This document shows, piece after piece, positions 1-5,784 of a DNA stretch of 5,784 nt. The first letter of the stretch is position 1. Each line of letters starts with the position of its first letter. Position numbers and translations under genes: made by a program. The notes below the pieces were generated by a model that was not told where the DNA came from, did not search any database, and was given only the letters and a program-made list of their open reading frames with translations. This stretch comes from Polaribacter sp. (lineage in GTDB: Bacteria > Bacteroidota > Bacteroidia > Flavobacteriales > Flavobacteriaceae). The DNA lies in NCBI GenBank assembly GCA_030731695.1, contig JANQTK010000255.1, forward strand, positions 7,525 to 13,308, in the 5' to 3' direction.

Positions 1-456
1 AATAATGAAATTAAAATAATCACTATCAATATTTTAAGTTCCGAAAATCAAAAATTTGATTTTTACATCAATAATCAAGTATCAGCAAATTATGAGTTAC
101 CTCTCACCTATTTGTACGAACCAAATGCAGCTATTTTAAAATCAGGAGGATTTCATCAAATTGCTACTGAATTTAATCTTTTTAAACTTCATAAACATTC
201 ACATTTATACACCTCAAATTCATTAATTGATTTTCCTGGTAGGCGTTTTAAAATAGAAAGTATTTTTAAATATGATAAAAAGATTTTTAAAAAATTAATT
301 CCTGAAAACAAAGCAAATATTACTACTAGAAATTTTCCAAAAACAGTAGCACAAATTCGAAAGGAAACAAACTTAAAAGATGGTGGAAATTGGTATCTTT
401 TTTTCACAACAGATCTGAACGAAAAACTAATCTGTTTATTAACAAAAAAATGTTGA
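1..456 (+). CDS. Class I SAM-dependent methyltransferase, THUMP-like C-terminal region (5'-truncated)
   Basis: The reading frame is open from the first base and ends at TGA 454-456, so only about the last 151 residues are present and the true start lies before the window. A TTG at 112 is in frame but is not a credible start, because the open frame and the family-like sequence both extend upstream of it. The visible part contains YLYEPNAAILKSGGF, then HLYTS, FPGRRFKIE, KANITTRNFP and a terminal DGGNWYLFFTTDLN. I recognise this pattern from the C-terminal region of Bacteroidota methyltransferases like PG_1098, which carry a ferredoxin-like and then a THUMP-like domain. The catalytic Rossmann domain that binds SAM would lie upstream and is not visible. 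THUMP-like domains suggest an RNA substrate, but that is inference. The gene is followed by a long intergenic region and is probably a separate transcription unit from fdhD. Confidence 0.75.
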   Translation, partial: NNEIKIITINILSSENQKFDFYINNQVSANYELPLTYLYEPNAAILKSGGFHQIATEFNLFKLHKHSHLYTSNSLIDFPGRRFKIESIFKYDKKIFKKLIPENKANITTRNFPKTVAQIRKETNLKDGGNWYLFFTTDLNEKLICLLTKKC

Positions 457-518
457 TAAATTAACGTAATTCAATTATTATTTTTTCAAAAAAAACTCTC
501 TAAATAAAAATAAAGTAT

Positions 519-526
519 TATATTTG
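519..526 (+). promoter_or_regulatory. Possible -7 promoter element (TATATTTG) ahead of a hairpin-terminator segment
   Basis: TATATTTG fits the Bacteroidota -7 consensus TAnnTTTG exactly. No TTG -33 box occurs at the usual 17-23 base spacing upstream, where the sequence is A-rich with CTCTC. A start site would be expected near 533. In DNA this AT-rich a lone -7 match can occur by chance, so the call rests mainly on the structured segment directly downstream. Confidence 0.4.
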
Positions 527-537
527 CATAACTTTAT

Positions 538-565
538 GTGTTTTATTTTTAGGGGTATAAAACAC
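538..565 (+). repeat. 9-bp perfect inverted repeat with GGGG loop
   Basis: GTGTTTTAT (538-546) and ATAAAACAC (557-565) are exact reverse complements separated by TTTTAGGGGT. As RNA this forms a stem-loop presenting GGGG. As DNA it could equally be a dyad operator for a dimeric regulator, about 40 bases upstream of the fdhD -33 box. The sequence alone does not decide between the two. Confidence 0.55.
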
Positions 566-575
566 TAAAAAAAAT

Positions 576-605
576 AGTCTCGACTTCGTGTCGAGACTTT
601 TTTTT
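576..605 (+). terminator. Strong intrinsic terminator
   Basis: The arms AGTCTCGAC (576-584) and GTCGAGACT (590-598) form a perfect 9-bp stem with five G-C pairs and a TTCGT loop, followed by eight T residues (598-605). Eight A residues (567-574) precede the stem, so it could also terminate transcription from the opposite strand. It ends transcription from the upstream methyltransferase gene and/or the candidate small RNA, insulating fdhD. It is the most GC-rich stretch of the intergenic region. Confidence 0.9.
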
Positions 606-631
606 GTACTCCATTTTTTTCACTAAGTTTG
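604..631 (+). promoter_or_regulatory. Bacteroidota-type promoter of the fdhD operon
   Basis: TTG at 604-606, a 17-base spacer and TAAGTTTG at 624-631 reproduce the known Bacteroidota promoter pattern TTG-N17-23-TAnnTTTG. Transcription should start near 638, leaving a leader of about 16 bases before the fdhD ATG at 654. The leader has no Shine-Dalgarno sequence and is AT-rich (CTTTTAAATTTTT), as usual in the phylum. The -33 box uses the last T residues of the preceding terminator, so the terminator and the promoter physically overlap. Confidence 0.75.
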
Positions 632-653
632 TATGAAATGCTTTTAAATTTTT

Positions 654-1448
654 ATGCAATCACTCTCTTATCAAGGAATAAAAATCACAAAACATTCTCA
701 ACAAATTCTTGAGGACGAACTGGTTGTTGAAGCTCCTCTTCAAATAAATATCAATAATGAACCTTACACGGTTGTCATGAGAACTCCTGATAATGATATT
801 GAACTAATAAGAGGTTTGCTTTTTGCAGAAGATATTTATAAAAGTTTTGCCGATTTCAATTACTCAATTATTGAAACCCAAAACTCAATTCCAACAATTG
901 TAAATGTTTCCATCACTGAAAAAAATCTTGGAAAAGGGTATTTAAACAAAAGAACTCTTCTTTCAGTTTCTTCTTGCGGAATCTGTGGCAAAAAAGAATT
1001 GAAGGATATTAAAATTTCTGGAGAAAAATTCAAAAAAAATGAAACTTTTTCTTTGGAAAACGTTCAAGAAATGTTTTTAAAAATGAGTTCATTTCAACAA
1101 AATTTTAAAAAAACAGGAGGAAGCCATGCTGCTGCTATTTTTGATAAAAAAAACTTACTTTTAACCATTAAAGAAGATATTGGAAGACACAATGCCGTAG
1201 ACAAAGTTATTGGTGATTTGCTTCAAAAAAATGACTTGAAAAATGCTCAATTTTTATTAGTAAGTGGCAGAGTTTCTTACGAAATTGTTACCAAAGCTTT
1301 CATTGCAAAAATCCCTATAATTGTGGCAGTTTCTGCTTGTTCTTCTTTGGCTGTTGATTTTGCAAAAGAATTTGGAATTTGTTTAATAGGTTTTACAAGA
1401 GAAGATAAAATGACAGTGTATTCGAATCCAAATTTAAAAAATACGTAA
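654..1448 (+). CDS. fdhD: Formate dehydrogenase accessory sulfurtransferase FdhD
   Basis: FdhD takes sulfur from a cysteine desulfurase and passes it to the Mo-bisPGD cofactor of formate-dehydrogenase-type enzymes in the cytoplasm. The 264-residue protein is close to the E. coli length (277). Hallmarks in order are DELVVEAPLQI (21-31), MRTPDNDIELIRGLLFAED (42-60), the sulfur-carrying pair C108-G-I-C111 in SSCGICG, TGGSHAAAIF (154-163), EDIGRHNAVDKVIG (174-187), SGRVSYEIV (204-212) and GFTRED (246-251). All expected motifs are present and uninterrupted. The ATG at 654 is chosen because the ATG at 633 is in frame but meets a stop within five codons, and because the N-terminus fits the family. 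It is the first gene after the 604-631 promoter. Only one base separates it from the oxidoreductase, its expected client. Confidence 0.96.
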   Translation: MQSLSYQGIKITKHSQQILEDELVVEAPLQININNEPYTVVMRTPDNDIELIRGLLFAEDIYKSFADFNYSIIETQNSIPTIVNVSITEKNLGKGYLNKRTLLSVSSCGICGKKELKDIKISGEKFKKNETFSLENVQEMFLKMSSFQQNFKKTGGSHAAAIFDKKNLLLTIKEDIGRHNAVDKVIGDLLQKNDLKNAQFLLVSGRVSYEIVTKAFIAKIPIIVAVSACSSLAVDFAKEFGICLIGFTREDKMTVYSNPNLKNT

Positions 1449-1449
1449 A

Positions 1450-3753
1450 ATGTCAAAAAAAATCCATGCTATTCCACCAGAAAAATTAACAGGAATTCAA
1501 CTCACTGATATTCCAACATCTGCTGCTGGATTGAAGGCTATTGCTTCTGTTTTTAAAACAATTAACAACGAAGTAGGACTTATAAAAGGCATTGGATTAC
1601 TCAAAAATCTGAATCAAAAAGATGGTTTTGATTGTCCAGGATGTGCTTGGCCTGATCCAGACGAAAAAAGAGCATTTTTAGCAGAATATTGCGAAAATGG
1701 TGCAAAAGCTGTTGCTGAAGAAGCTTCTAAAAATAAAGTTTCTCCGCTATTTTTTGAAACATACTCCGTCCAAGAATTATCGGAATTTTCAGATTTTGAA
1801 TTGGGAAAAAGTGGACGAATTATACATCCAATGTATTTGCCTGAAGGTGCTGAATATTATCAAAAAATCTCTTGGAAAGACGCTTTTGAATTGATTGGGA
1901 ATGAATTGAATAATTTAAATTCTCCTGATGAAGCTATTTTTTACACCTCAGGAAGAACAAGTAATGAGGCAGCTTTTTTATACCAGCTTTTTGTAAGAGA
2001 ATTTGGTACAAATAACTTACCTGATTGTTCAAATATGTGCCATGAATCTAGTGGTGTAGCACTTTCAGAAACACTGGGAATTGGAAAAGGATCTGTTACT
2101 TTAGATGATTTTAATCATGCAGATTTGGTAATTGTAATGGGTCAAAATCCTGGAACAAATCACCCAAGAATGCTATCAGCATTGAATGAAACTAAGAAAA
2201 ATGGCGGAAAAATAATTACCATAAATCCATTACCCGAAGTTGGTTTAATGCGTTATAAAGACCCTCAAAATCCATTAAAATGGTTTGGTTCAGGAGAAAA
2301 TCTCACAGATCTTTTTCTACAGGTAAAAATAAATGGAGACGTTGCTTTGTTGAAAATCATCCTAAAATTGATGAAAGAACAAGAAGAATTGCATCCAAAT
2401 TCGGTTTTTAATCATGCTTTTATTCAAGAAAAAACAGCTGGTTTCAATGATTTTTTGAACGATTTAGATCGCTATTCAATTGAAGAACTACTTCCTCAAA
2501 CAGGAATTTCTTTTGAAAAAATAAAAGAAACTAGTAATTTGATTATCAACAATGAAAAAATTATCATCTGCTGGGCAATGGGATTAACTCAGCATAAAAA
2601 TGCAGTAGATAATATAAGAGAATTGGTGAATATATTGCTTTTAAAAGGAAGTATTGGAAAAAAAGGCGCAGGAACTTGCCCTGTTCGTGGACATTCAAAT
2701 GTGCAAGGAGATAGAACTATGGGGATTTGGGAAAGACCCAAAAAAGAATTTTTAGATAGTTTAGAAAAAGAATTTGGATTTAAAACTCCCAGAAAATATG
2801 GATTTGATGTGGTTGATGCTATTGAAGCCATGTATCAAAAAAAAGCAAGCATTTTTATTGGAATGGGAGGAAATTTTATTTCAGCCACTCCTGATACCAA
2901 TTACACTGCAACCGCTTTGCAAAATTGTAATTTGACAGTTCAAATCTCCACAAAACTGAACAGAAGTCATTTGATTCACGGAAAAAGAGCTTTGATTTTA
3001 CCTTGTTTAGGTCGCTCAGAAAAAGATTTTCAAACTTCTGGTGAGCAATTTGTGTCTGTTGAAAATTCAATGGGAGTTGTGCATCAATCAAAAGGACATT
3101 TAGAACCTTGTTCAAAAATATTATTGAGTGAAGCAGCAATTGTTGCAGGAATTGCGAATGCAACATTGAAAAATTCAACTACAAATTGGACAAATATTAT
3201 CTCAAATTATGATTTTATTCGCAATAAAATTGAGGCAACAATTCCTGGATTTGAAGATTATAACAAAAGAATTCGTCAAGAAGGGGGATTTTATTTACCC
3301 AACAATGCAAGAGAAAATAATTTTTCAAGTACTAAAACAGGAAAAGCGAATTTCAGCATCAATAAAACTTCGGAAATTTTACTTGAAGATAATCAATTTT
3401 TGATGATGACAATTAGAACTCACGACCAATACAACACAACTATTTATGGCTTAAATGACAGATATAGAGGTATTTTAAATGAAAGAAGAGTCATCTTTAT
3501 GAATAAAGAAGACATAAAAAGTCTTGGTTTAAAAAAATTAGATTTGGTTGATTTAACGAGTCATTTCAATGGAGAAGAGAGAAAAGCTCATCAATTTTTA
3601 GTGATTCCTTATGATATTCCTAAACAATGTTCGGCAACTTATTTTCCAGAAACAAATGTTTTAGTACCTTTAAACAGTGTAGCAAATATCAGTAAAACAC
3701 CCACTTCAAAAACAATAATTATAAGTATAAAAAAATCTATTAACCGTTTATGA
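1450..3753 (+). CDS. FdhF/YdeP-family molybdopterin-dependent oxidoreductase
   Basis: This is a 767-residue enzyme of the YdeP-like branch of formate dehydrogenase alpha subunits, which bind Mo-bis-molybdopterin guanine dinucleotide. E. coli YdeP is about 759 residues, so the gene is full length. Visible motifs are DGFDCPGCAWPDP (58-70) with C62 and C65, CENGAKAVA (81-89), YTSGRTSNEAAFLYQLF (165-181), PDCSNMCHESSG (191-202), GQNPGTNHPRML (231-242), GHSNVQGDRT (414-423), TKLNRSHL (501-508), LGRSEKD (520-526), THDQYNTTIYG (657-667) and YFPETN (731-736). C197, followed by His, aligns with the selenocysteine/cysteine Mo ligand of formate dehydrogenase H. The N-terminus shows three candidate cluster cysteines (C62, C65, C81) rather than the classic four, as in YdeP. 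No Tat or Sec signal is present, so it should be cytoplasmic. The substrate is not established for this branch: YdeP is linked to acid resistance, and formate is only a guess. No electron-transfer subunit is encoded nearby. Its stop overlaps the next start (ATGA). Confidence 0.94.
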   Translation: MSKKIHAIPPEKLTGIQLTDIPTSAAGLKAIASVFKTINNEVGLIKGIGLLKNLNQKDGFDCPGCAWPDPDEKRAFLAEYCENGAKAVAEEASKNKVSPLFFETYSVQELSEFSDFELGKSGRIIHPMYLPEGAEYYQKISWKDAFELIGNELNNLNSPDEAIFYTSGRTSNEAAFLYQLFVREFGTNNLPDCSNMCHESSGVALSETLGIGKGSVTLDDFNHADLVIVMGQNPGTNHPRMLSALNETKKNGGKIITINPLPEVGLMRYKDPQNPLKWFGSGENLTDLFLQVKINGDVALLKIILKLMKEQEELHPNSVFNHAFIQEKTAGFNDFLNDLDRYSIEELLPQTGISFEKIKETSNLIINNEKIIICWAMGLTQHKNAVDNIRELVNILLLKGSIGKKGAGTCPVRGHSNVQGDRTMGIWERPKKEFLDSLEKEFGFKTPRKYGFDVVDAIEAMYQKKASIFIGMGGNFISATPDTNYTATALQNCNLTVQISTKLNRSHLIHGKRALILPCLGRSEKDFQTSGEQFVSVENSMGVVHQSKGHLEPCSKILLSEAAIVAGIANATLKNSTTNWTNIISNYDFIRNKIEATIPGFEDYNKRIRQEGGFYLPNNARENNFSSTKTGKANFSINKTSEILLEDNQFLMMTIRTHDQYNTTIYGLNDRYRGILNERRVIFMNKEDIKSLGLKKLDLVDLTSHFNGEERKAHQFLVIPYDIPKQCSATYFPETNVLVPLNSVANISKTPTSKTIIISIKKSINRL

Positions 3754-5282
3754 AAAAAATTAGTTTAGTAATCGCAACATTATTTTTAGCACAATTGTCG
3801 TTTTCTCAAGAAAAAGAAATTCCAGAAATGAAGTTTCAAAAAGGATTTGCAAAAATGGATTTTCTACCCATAAATATGCCAAATAACGAAGCAGATATGG
3901 GTTTTACAGGAATGCATTATAACATATTTTTAAATGATTATGCGTATGCTGGTTTGGGAATTTATGGGGCAGTTTCAGGAATAAGAGGCGGTTTTTTTAC
4001 GTTGGGAGTAAATGCGGGAATCAAAAAATTTATCACCGATAATTTATACACCGATTTTGGATTTCATTATGGTGGTGGTGGTGGTGCAGGTGCTCCTGAT
4101 GGTGGAGGAATTTTTGTAAAACCTCATGTAAACTTAGGATATCAATTCAAAAATTTCGGAATCAATGCAGGTTGGAGTTATGTAAACTTTTTTGATGGAG
4201 GAGAAATTAAAAGTCATCAATTGAATGTGGGTGTAGAAATTCCATTAAACTATGAATATGCCGATTTTGATGCCTCAGAAAGTGAATACAATTTTGAGGG
4301 TTTACAAAACTCAGGTTGGAATATTCCCTCAAAAAGAACTTCACTCATGTTGCATTTTAATAATTTAAAAATTAGTGGAGATGACGATAACAGGAATGTA
4401 AGATTATTAGGAAGAAATACTATTCGCTTAGCTGGATTTGAATTTGCAAACTATTTTTCAAAAAATTGGTTTGGATTTGTAAAAGTTGATGGAGCTTATG
4501 ATGGTATCAAAGCAGGTTATATGGATGTGTTTTTAGGAGCTGGCTATCACTATGCTTTTAATAAAAATCGTACAAATGTTTTGGTGAAATTTGGTGCTGG
4601 TGCTGGTGGTGGTGGTGGTGTTGATAGCGAAGGAGGATTTTTAATATACCCTGATTTATCTATTGAACAACGCATATTTGAAAACACATTTATCGCAATA
4701 AACAAGGGATTTGTGATGTCTCCTAATTCTCATTTTTACACTTCCTCTTTTGGATTTGGTATAAAATATTATTTAGAAAGAAATGGAATTATTTCAGATG
4801 AAAAATCATTCTCATCAGGAAAATTCAAAGGCCTTGAAGTGATAACCAAACACGATATTTACTTTGATGCTGTAAGAGATGGTCAACCAACTGAAGATTT
4901 ACATCAAATTTCACTACAAATTAATTTAAACCTCAACAAAAACATTTATGTTGCAGGACAAACATCCTTTGCAATCTATGGAAATGCTGGTGCTTATGCA
5001 GAGGGCATTGTTGGTTTAGGAGTAAAAACCAATCCTTTTATGAATGATAAAACCACTCTTTTCCTACAAGGATTGGCTGGTGCAGCAGGTGGTGGTGACA
5101 TTAGTACTGGTCAAGGTCTCATCATTAAACCAAGTGCAGGTTTGAATTATGAAGTTTCAAATACCTTAGGATTCAGGCTTGAAGGTGGTTACGTAAAAGC
5201 AAAAGGAGGTAACTTAAGCAGTGCAATGTTTAACTTCGGAATCAATTACAACATCTCATTTTTAAAAATGAATCAAAAATAA
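3750..5282 (+). CDS. Secreted glycine-rich protein with three internal repeats, probable outer-membrane beta-structure, function unknown
   Basis: The 510-residue product begins with a clear Sec signal peptide (MKKISLVIATLFLAQLSFS, cleavage probably before Q20). The absence of a lipobox cysteine argues against a lipoprotein. The mature part is beta-strand-like, with alternating aromatic and small residues. It comprises three divergent copies of one unit of roughly 140 residues (about 29-166, 197-341, 358-501). Each copy has a strand pair with a charged turn, a glycine-rich core (GGGGGAGAPDGGG near 108-120, GAGAGGGGGVDSEGG near 282-296, GAAGGGDISTGQG near 444-456), then a KP or YP motif followed by further strands, ending in GVEI, GIKY or GINY. 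Such architecture suits a beta-barrel or repeated beta-domain of the outer membrane, but I do not recognise the family. The ATG overlaps the oxidoreductase stop by four bases, so translational coupling is likely. Five in-frame GGT codons run at 4071-4085 and again at 4605-4619. Confidence 0.8.
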   Translation: MKKISLVIATLFLAQLSFSQEKEIPEMKFQKGFAKMDFLPINMPNNEADMGFTGMHYNIFLNDYAYAGLGIYGAVSGIRGGFFTLGVNAGIKKFITDNLYTDFGFHYGGGGGAGAPDGGGIFVKPHVNLGYQFKNFGINAGWSYVNFFDGGEIKSHQLNVGVEIPLNYEYADFDASESEYNFEGLQNSGWNIPSKRTSLMLHFNNLKISGDDDNRNVRLLGRNTIRLAGFEFANYFSKNWFGFVKVDGAYDGIKAGYMDVFLGAGYHYAFNKNRTNVLVKFGAGAGGGGGVDSEGGFLIYPDLSIEQRIFENTFIAINKGFVMSPNSHFYTSSFGFGIKYYLERNGIISDEKSFSSGKFKGLEVITKHDIYFDAVRDGQPTEDLHQISLQINLNLNKNIYVAGQTSFAIYGNAGAYAEGIVGLGVKTNPFMNDKTTLFLQGLAGAAGGGDISTGQGLIIKPSAGLNYEVSNTLGFRLEGGYVKAKGGNLSSAMFNFGINYNISFLKMNQK

Positions 5283-5290
5283 ATCCTGAA

Positions 5291-5784
5291 ATGAAATCAA
5301 AATATCCCTCAATTTTAATCCTATTTTTATTTGTAAACATTTTGAATTTATTTTCTCAAAACGATATAATCATTCCAAAACCAAATGAAATTTCTTTCAG
5401 GAAAGAAACTTTTCAAATTGATGAAAAAACTATCATTTTATCAAAAGAAAAGAGTGAAAAATCAGCCCATTTATTAAAAGAATATTTTAAAAATTCATTT
5501 GATATATCTTTGAAAATTTCAGGAAATACCAATCATAAAAAGAATGTCATTCAATTTCTCCTTGATGAAAAAATTGCAGATGAAGGATATAAACTTTCAA
5601 TTGCAAATGGAATTATAAATATTGAAGCTTCTACAGAAAAAGGATGGTTTTACGGAATACAAACGCTCATTCAAATTTGTGATTACAATGCATTTTTCTC
5701 CAAAGAATTAAAAACTTTAAAACTAAAAGAAGTCACAATAAATGATGCTCCAAGATTTAAATGGCGTGCATTTATGTTGGATGA
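5291..5784 (+). CDS. Family 20 beta-N-acetylhexosaminidase, N-terminal part (3'-truncated)
   Basis: The frame starts at ATG 5291, eight bases after the preceding stop, and stays open to the window end, giving 164 complete codons. Residues 1-22 form a Sec signal peptide (MKSKYPSILILFLFVNILNLFS, then QN). The mature start IIPKPNEISF resembles the 'IPxP' opening of GH20 enzymes. The next 110 or so residues match the small alpha/beta N-terminal GH20b domain, with DEGYKLSI and ASTEKGWFYGIQTLIQI as its closing helix region. DAPRFKWRAFMLDE at the edge is the signature that opens the GH20 catalytic barrel. The catalytic Asp-Glu pair lies beyond the window. GH20 enzymes release terminal GlcNAc or GalNAc from chitin fragments or glycoconjugates. 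The signal peptide implies a periplasmic or surface location. Spacing suggests it shares the fdhD transcript, although its role has no obvious tie to formate metabolism. Confidence 0.88.
   Translation, partial: MKSKYPSILILFLFVNILNLFSQNDIIIPKPNEISFRKETFQIDEKTIILSKEKSEKSAHLLKEYFKNSFDISLKISGNTNHKKNVIQFLLDEKIADEGYKLSIANGIINIEASTEKGWFYGIQTLIQICDYNAFFSKELKTLKLKEVTINDAPRFKWRAFMLD

Larger units (their letters stand above)
533..605 (+). ncRNA. Candidate small RNA or short leader transcript with two hairpins
   Basis: This roughly 70-base stretch runs from the predicted start site of the TATATTTG element to the end of an intrinsic terminator. It contains a perfect 9-bp hairpin (arms 538-546 GTGTTTTAT and 557-565 ATAAAACAC) whose 10-base loop holds an unpaired GGGG, unusual in such AT-rich DNA. 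A short A-rich linker leads to the terminator hairpin. Promoter, structured body and terminator are the layout of a stand-alone small RNA. I do not recognise a named RNA family. Alternatives are an untranslated tail of the upstream methyltransferase transcript, or a 10-codon mini-gene (ATG 536 to TAA 568) acting as a leader peptide. No sequence conservation could be tested here. Confidence 0.3.

Noticed and set aside
112..456. A 114-codon gene starting at TTG 112
   Set aside because: The same frame is open back to base 1 and the methyltransferase-like sequence continues upstream of the TTG, so this is the tail of a longer gene.
452..474. Weak hairpin just after the methyltransferase stop
   Set aside because: It would pair only A-T-rich arms with a three-base bulge and has no following T-tract, so it is not a credible terminator.
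533..653. Molybdenum-cofactor (Moco) or other known riboswitch upstream of fdhD
   Set aside because: The segment has only two simple hairpins, is too short and lacks the multi-stem Moco RNA architecture. The terminator also lies before the fdhD promoter rather than inside its leader.
2038..2043. Selenocysteine codon or recoding at the Mo-ligand position of the oxidoreductase
   Set aside because: The ligand codon is TGC (Cys) followed by CAT (His). No in-frame TGA is present, so no recoding is needed.
2589..3178. Minus-strand open frames of 80 and 100 codons inside the oxidoreductase gene
   Set aside because: They lie antisense to a well-conserved enzyme region, have no recognisable motifs or promoter, and are explained as shadows. 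The same applies to the minus-strand frame at 189-407.
1697..3403. Plus-strand alternative frames at 1697-1894 and 3209-3403
   Set aside because: Both are out-of-frame shadows inside the oxidoreductase, rich in Lys/Ile/Leu from A/T-rich codons, with no family features.
1455..3537. Phase-variable frameshifts in the many A-runs of fdhD and the oxidoreductase gene
   Set aside because: Runs of six to eight A residues are expected from AAA-rich codon use at this base composition, and both genes are intact. Nothing points to regulated slippage.

Overview
The window looks like chromosomal DNA from a marine or host-associated member of the Flavobacteriia (Bacteroidota). The DNA is strongly AT-rich, start codons lack Shine-Dalgarno sequences, and two sites match the Bacteroidota -7 promoter element TAnnTTTG. 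The partial first gene resembles a methyltransferase family typical of that phylum. I infer the phylum from these traits and did not search any database. All genes lie on the + strand.

Layout. Positions 1-456 hold the 3' end of a class I SAM-dependent methyltransferase with a C-terminal THUMP-like domain. Positions 457-653 are intergenic but dense. A TAnnTTTG site at 519-526 is followed by a 9-bp inverted repeat with a GGGG-containing loop (538-565), then by a strong intrinsic terminator (576-605). A complete TTG-N17-TAnnTTTG promoter (604-631) follows, with its -33 box inside the terminator T-tract. The part up to 605 could be a roughly 70-nt independent small RNA, or just the end of the upstream transcript.

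From 654 onward is a tightly packed gene string: fdhD (654-1448), a 1-base gap, a YdeP-type molybdopterin oxidoreductase (1450-3753), a 4-base ATGA overlap, a secreted glycine-rich protein built of three internal repeats (3750-5282), an 8-base gap, and the start of a secreted GH20 beta-N-acetylhexosaminidase (5291 to the window end). No terminator or consensus promoter was seen inside this string, so it is probably one operon driven from 604-631.

How the genes may work together. FdhD is the sulfurtransferase that sulfurates the Mo-bisPGD cofactor of formate-dehydrogenase-like enzymes, and the next gene encodes such an enzyme, so this pair makes functional sense. The two exported products are not known partners of such enzymes. 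The repeat protein overlaps the oxidoreductase gene and looks like a beta-rich, possibly outer-membrane protein of unrecognised family. It is the least explained and most interesting item in the window. The GH20 gene may be an operon passenger or the start of a glycan-related unit beyond the window.
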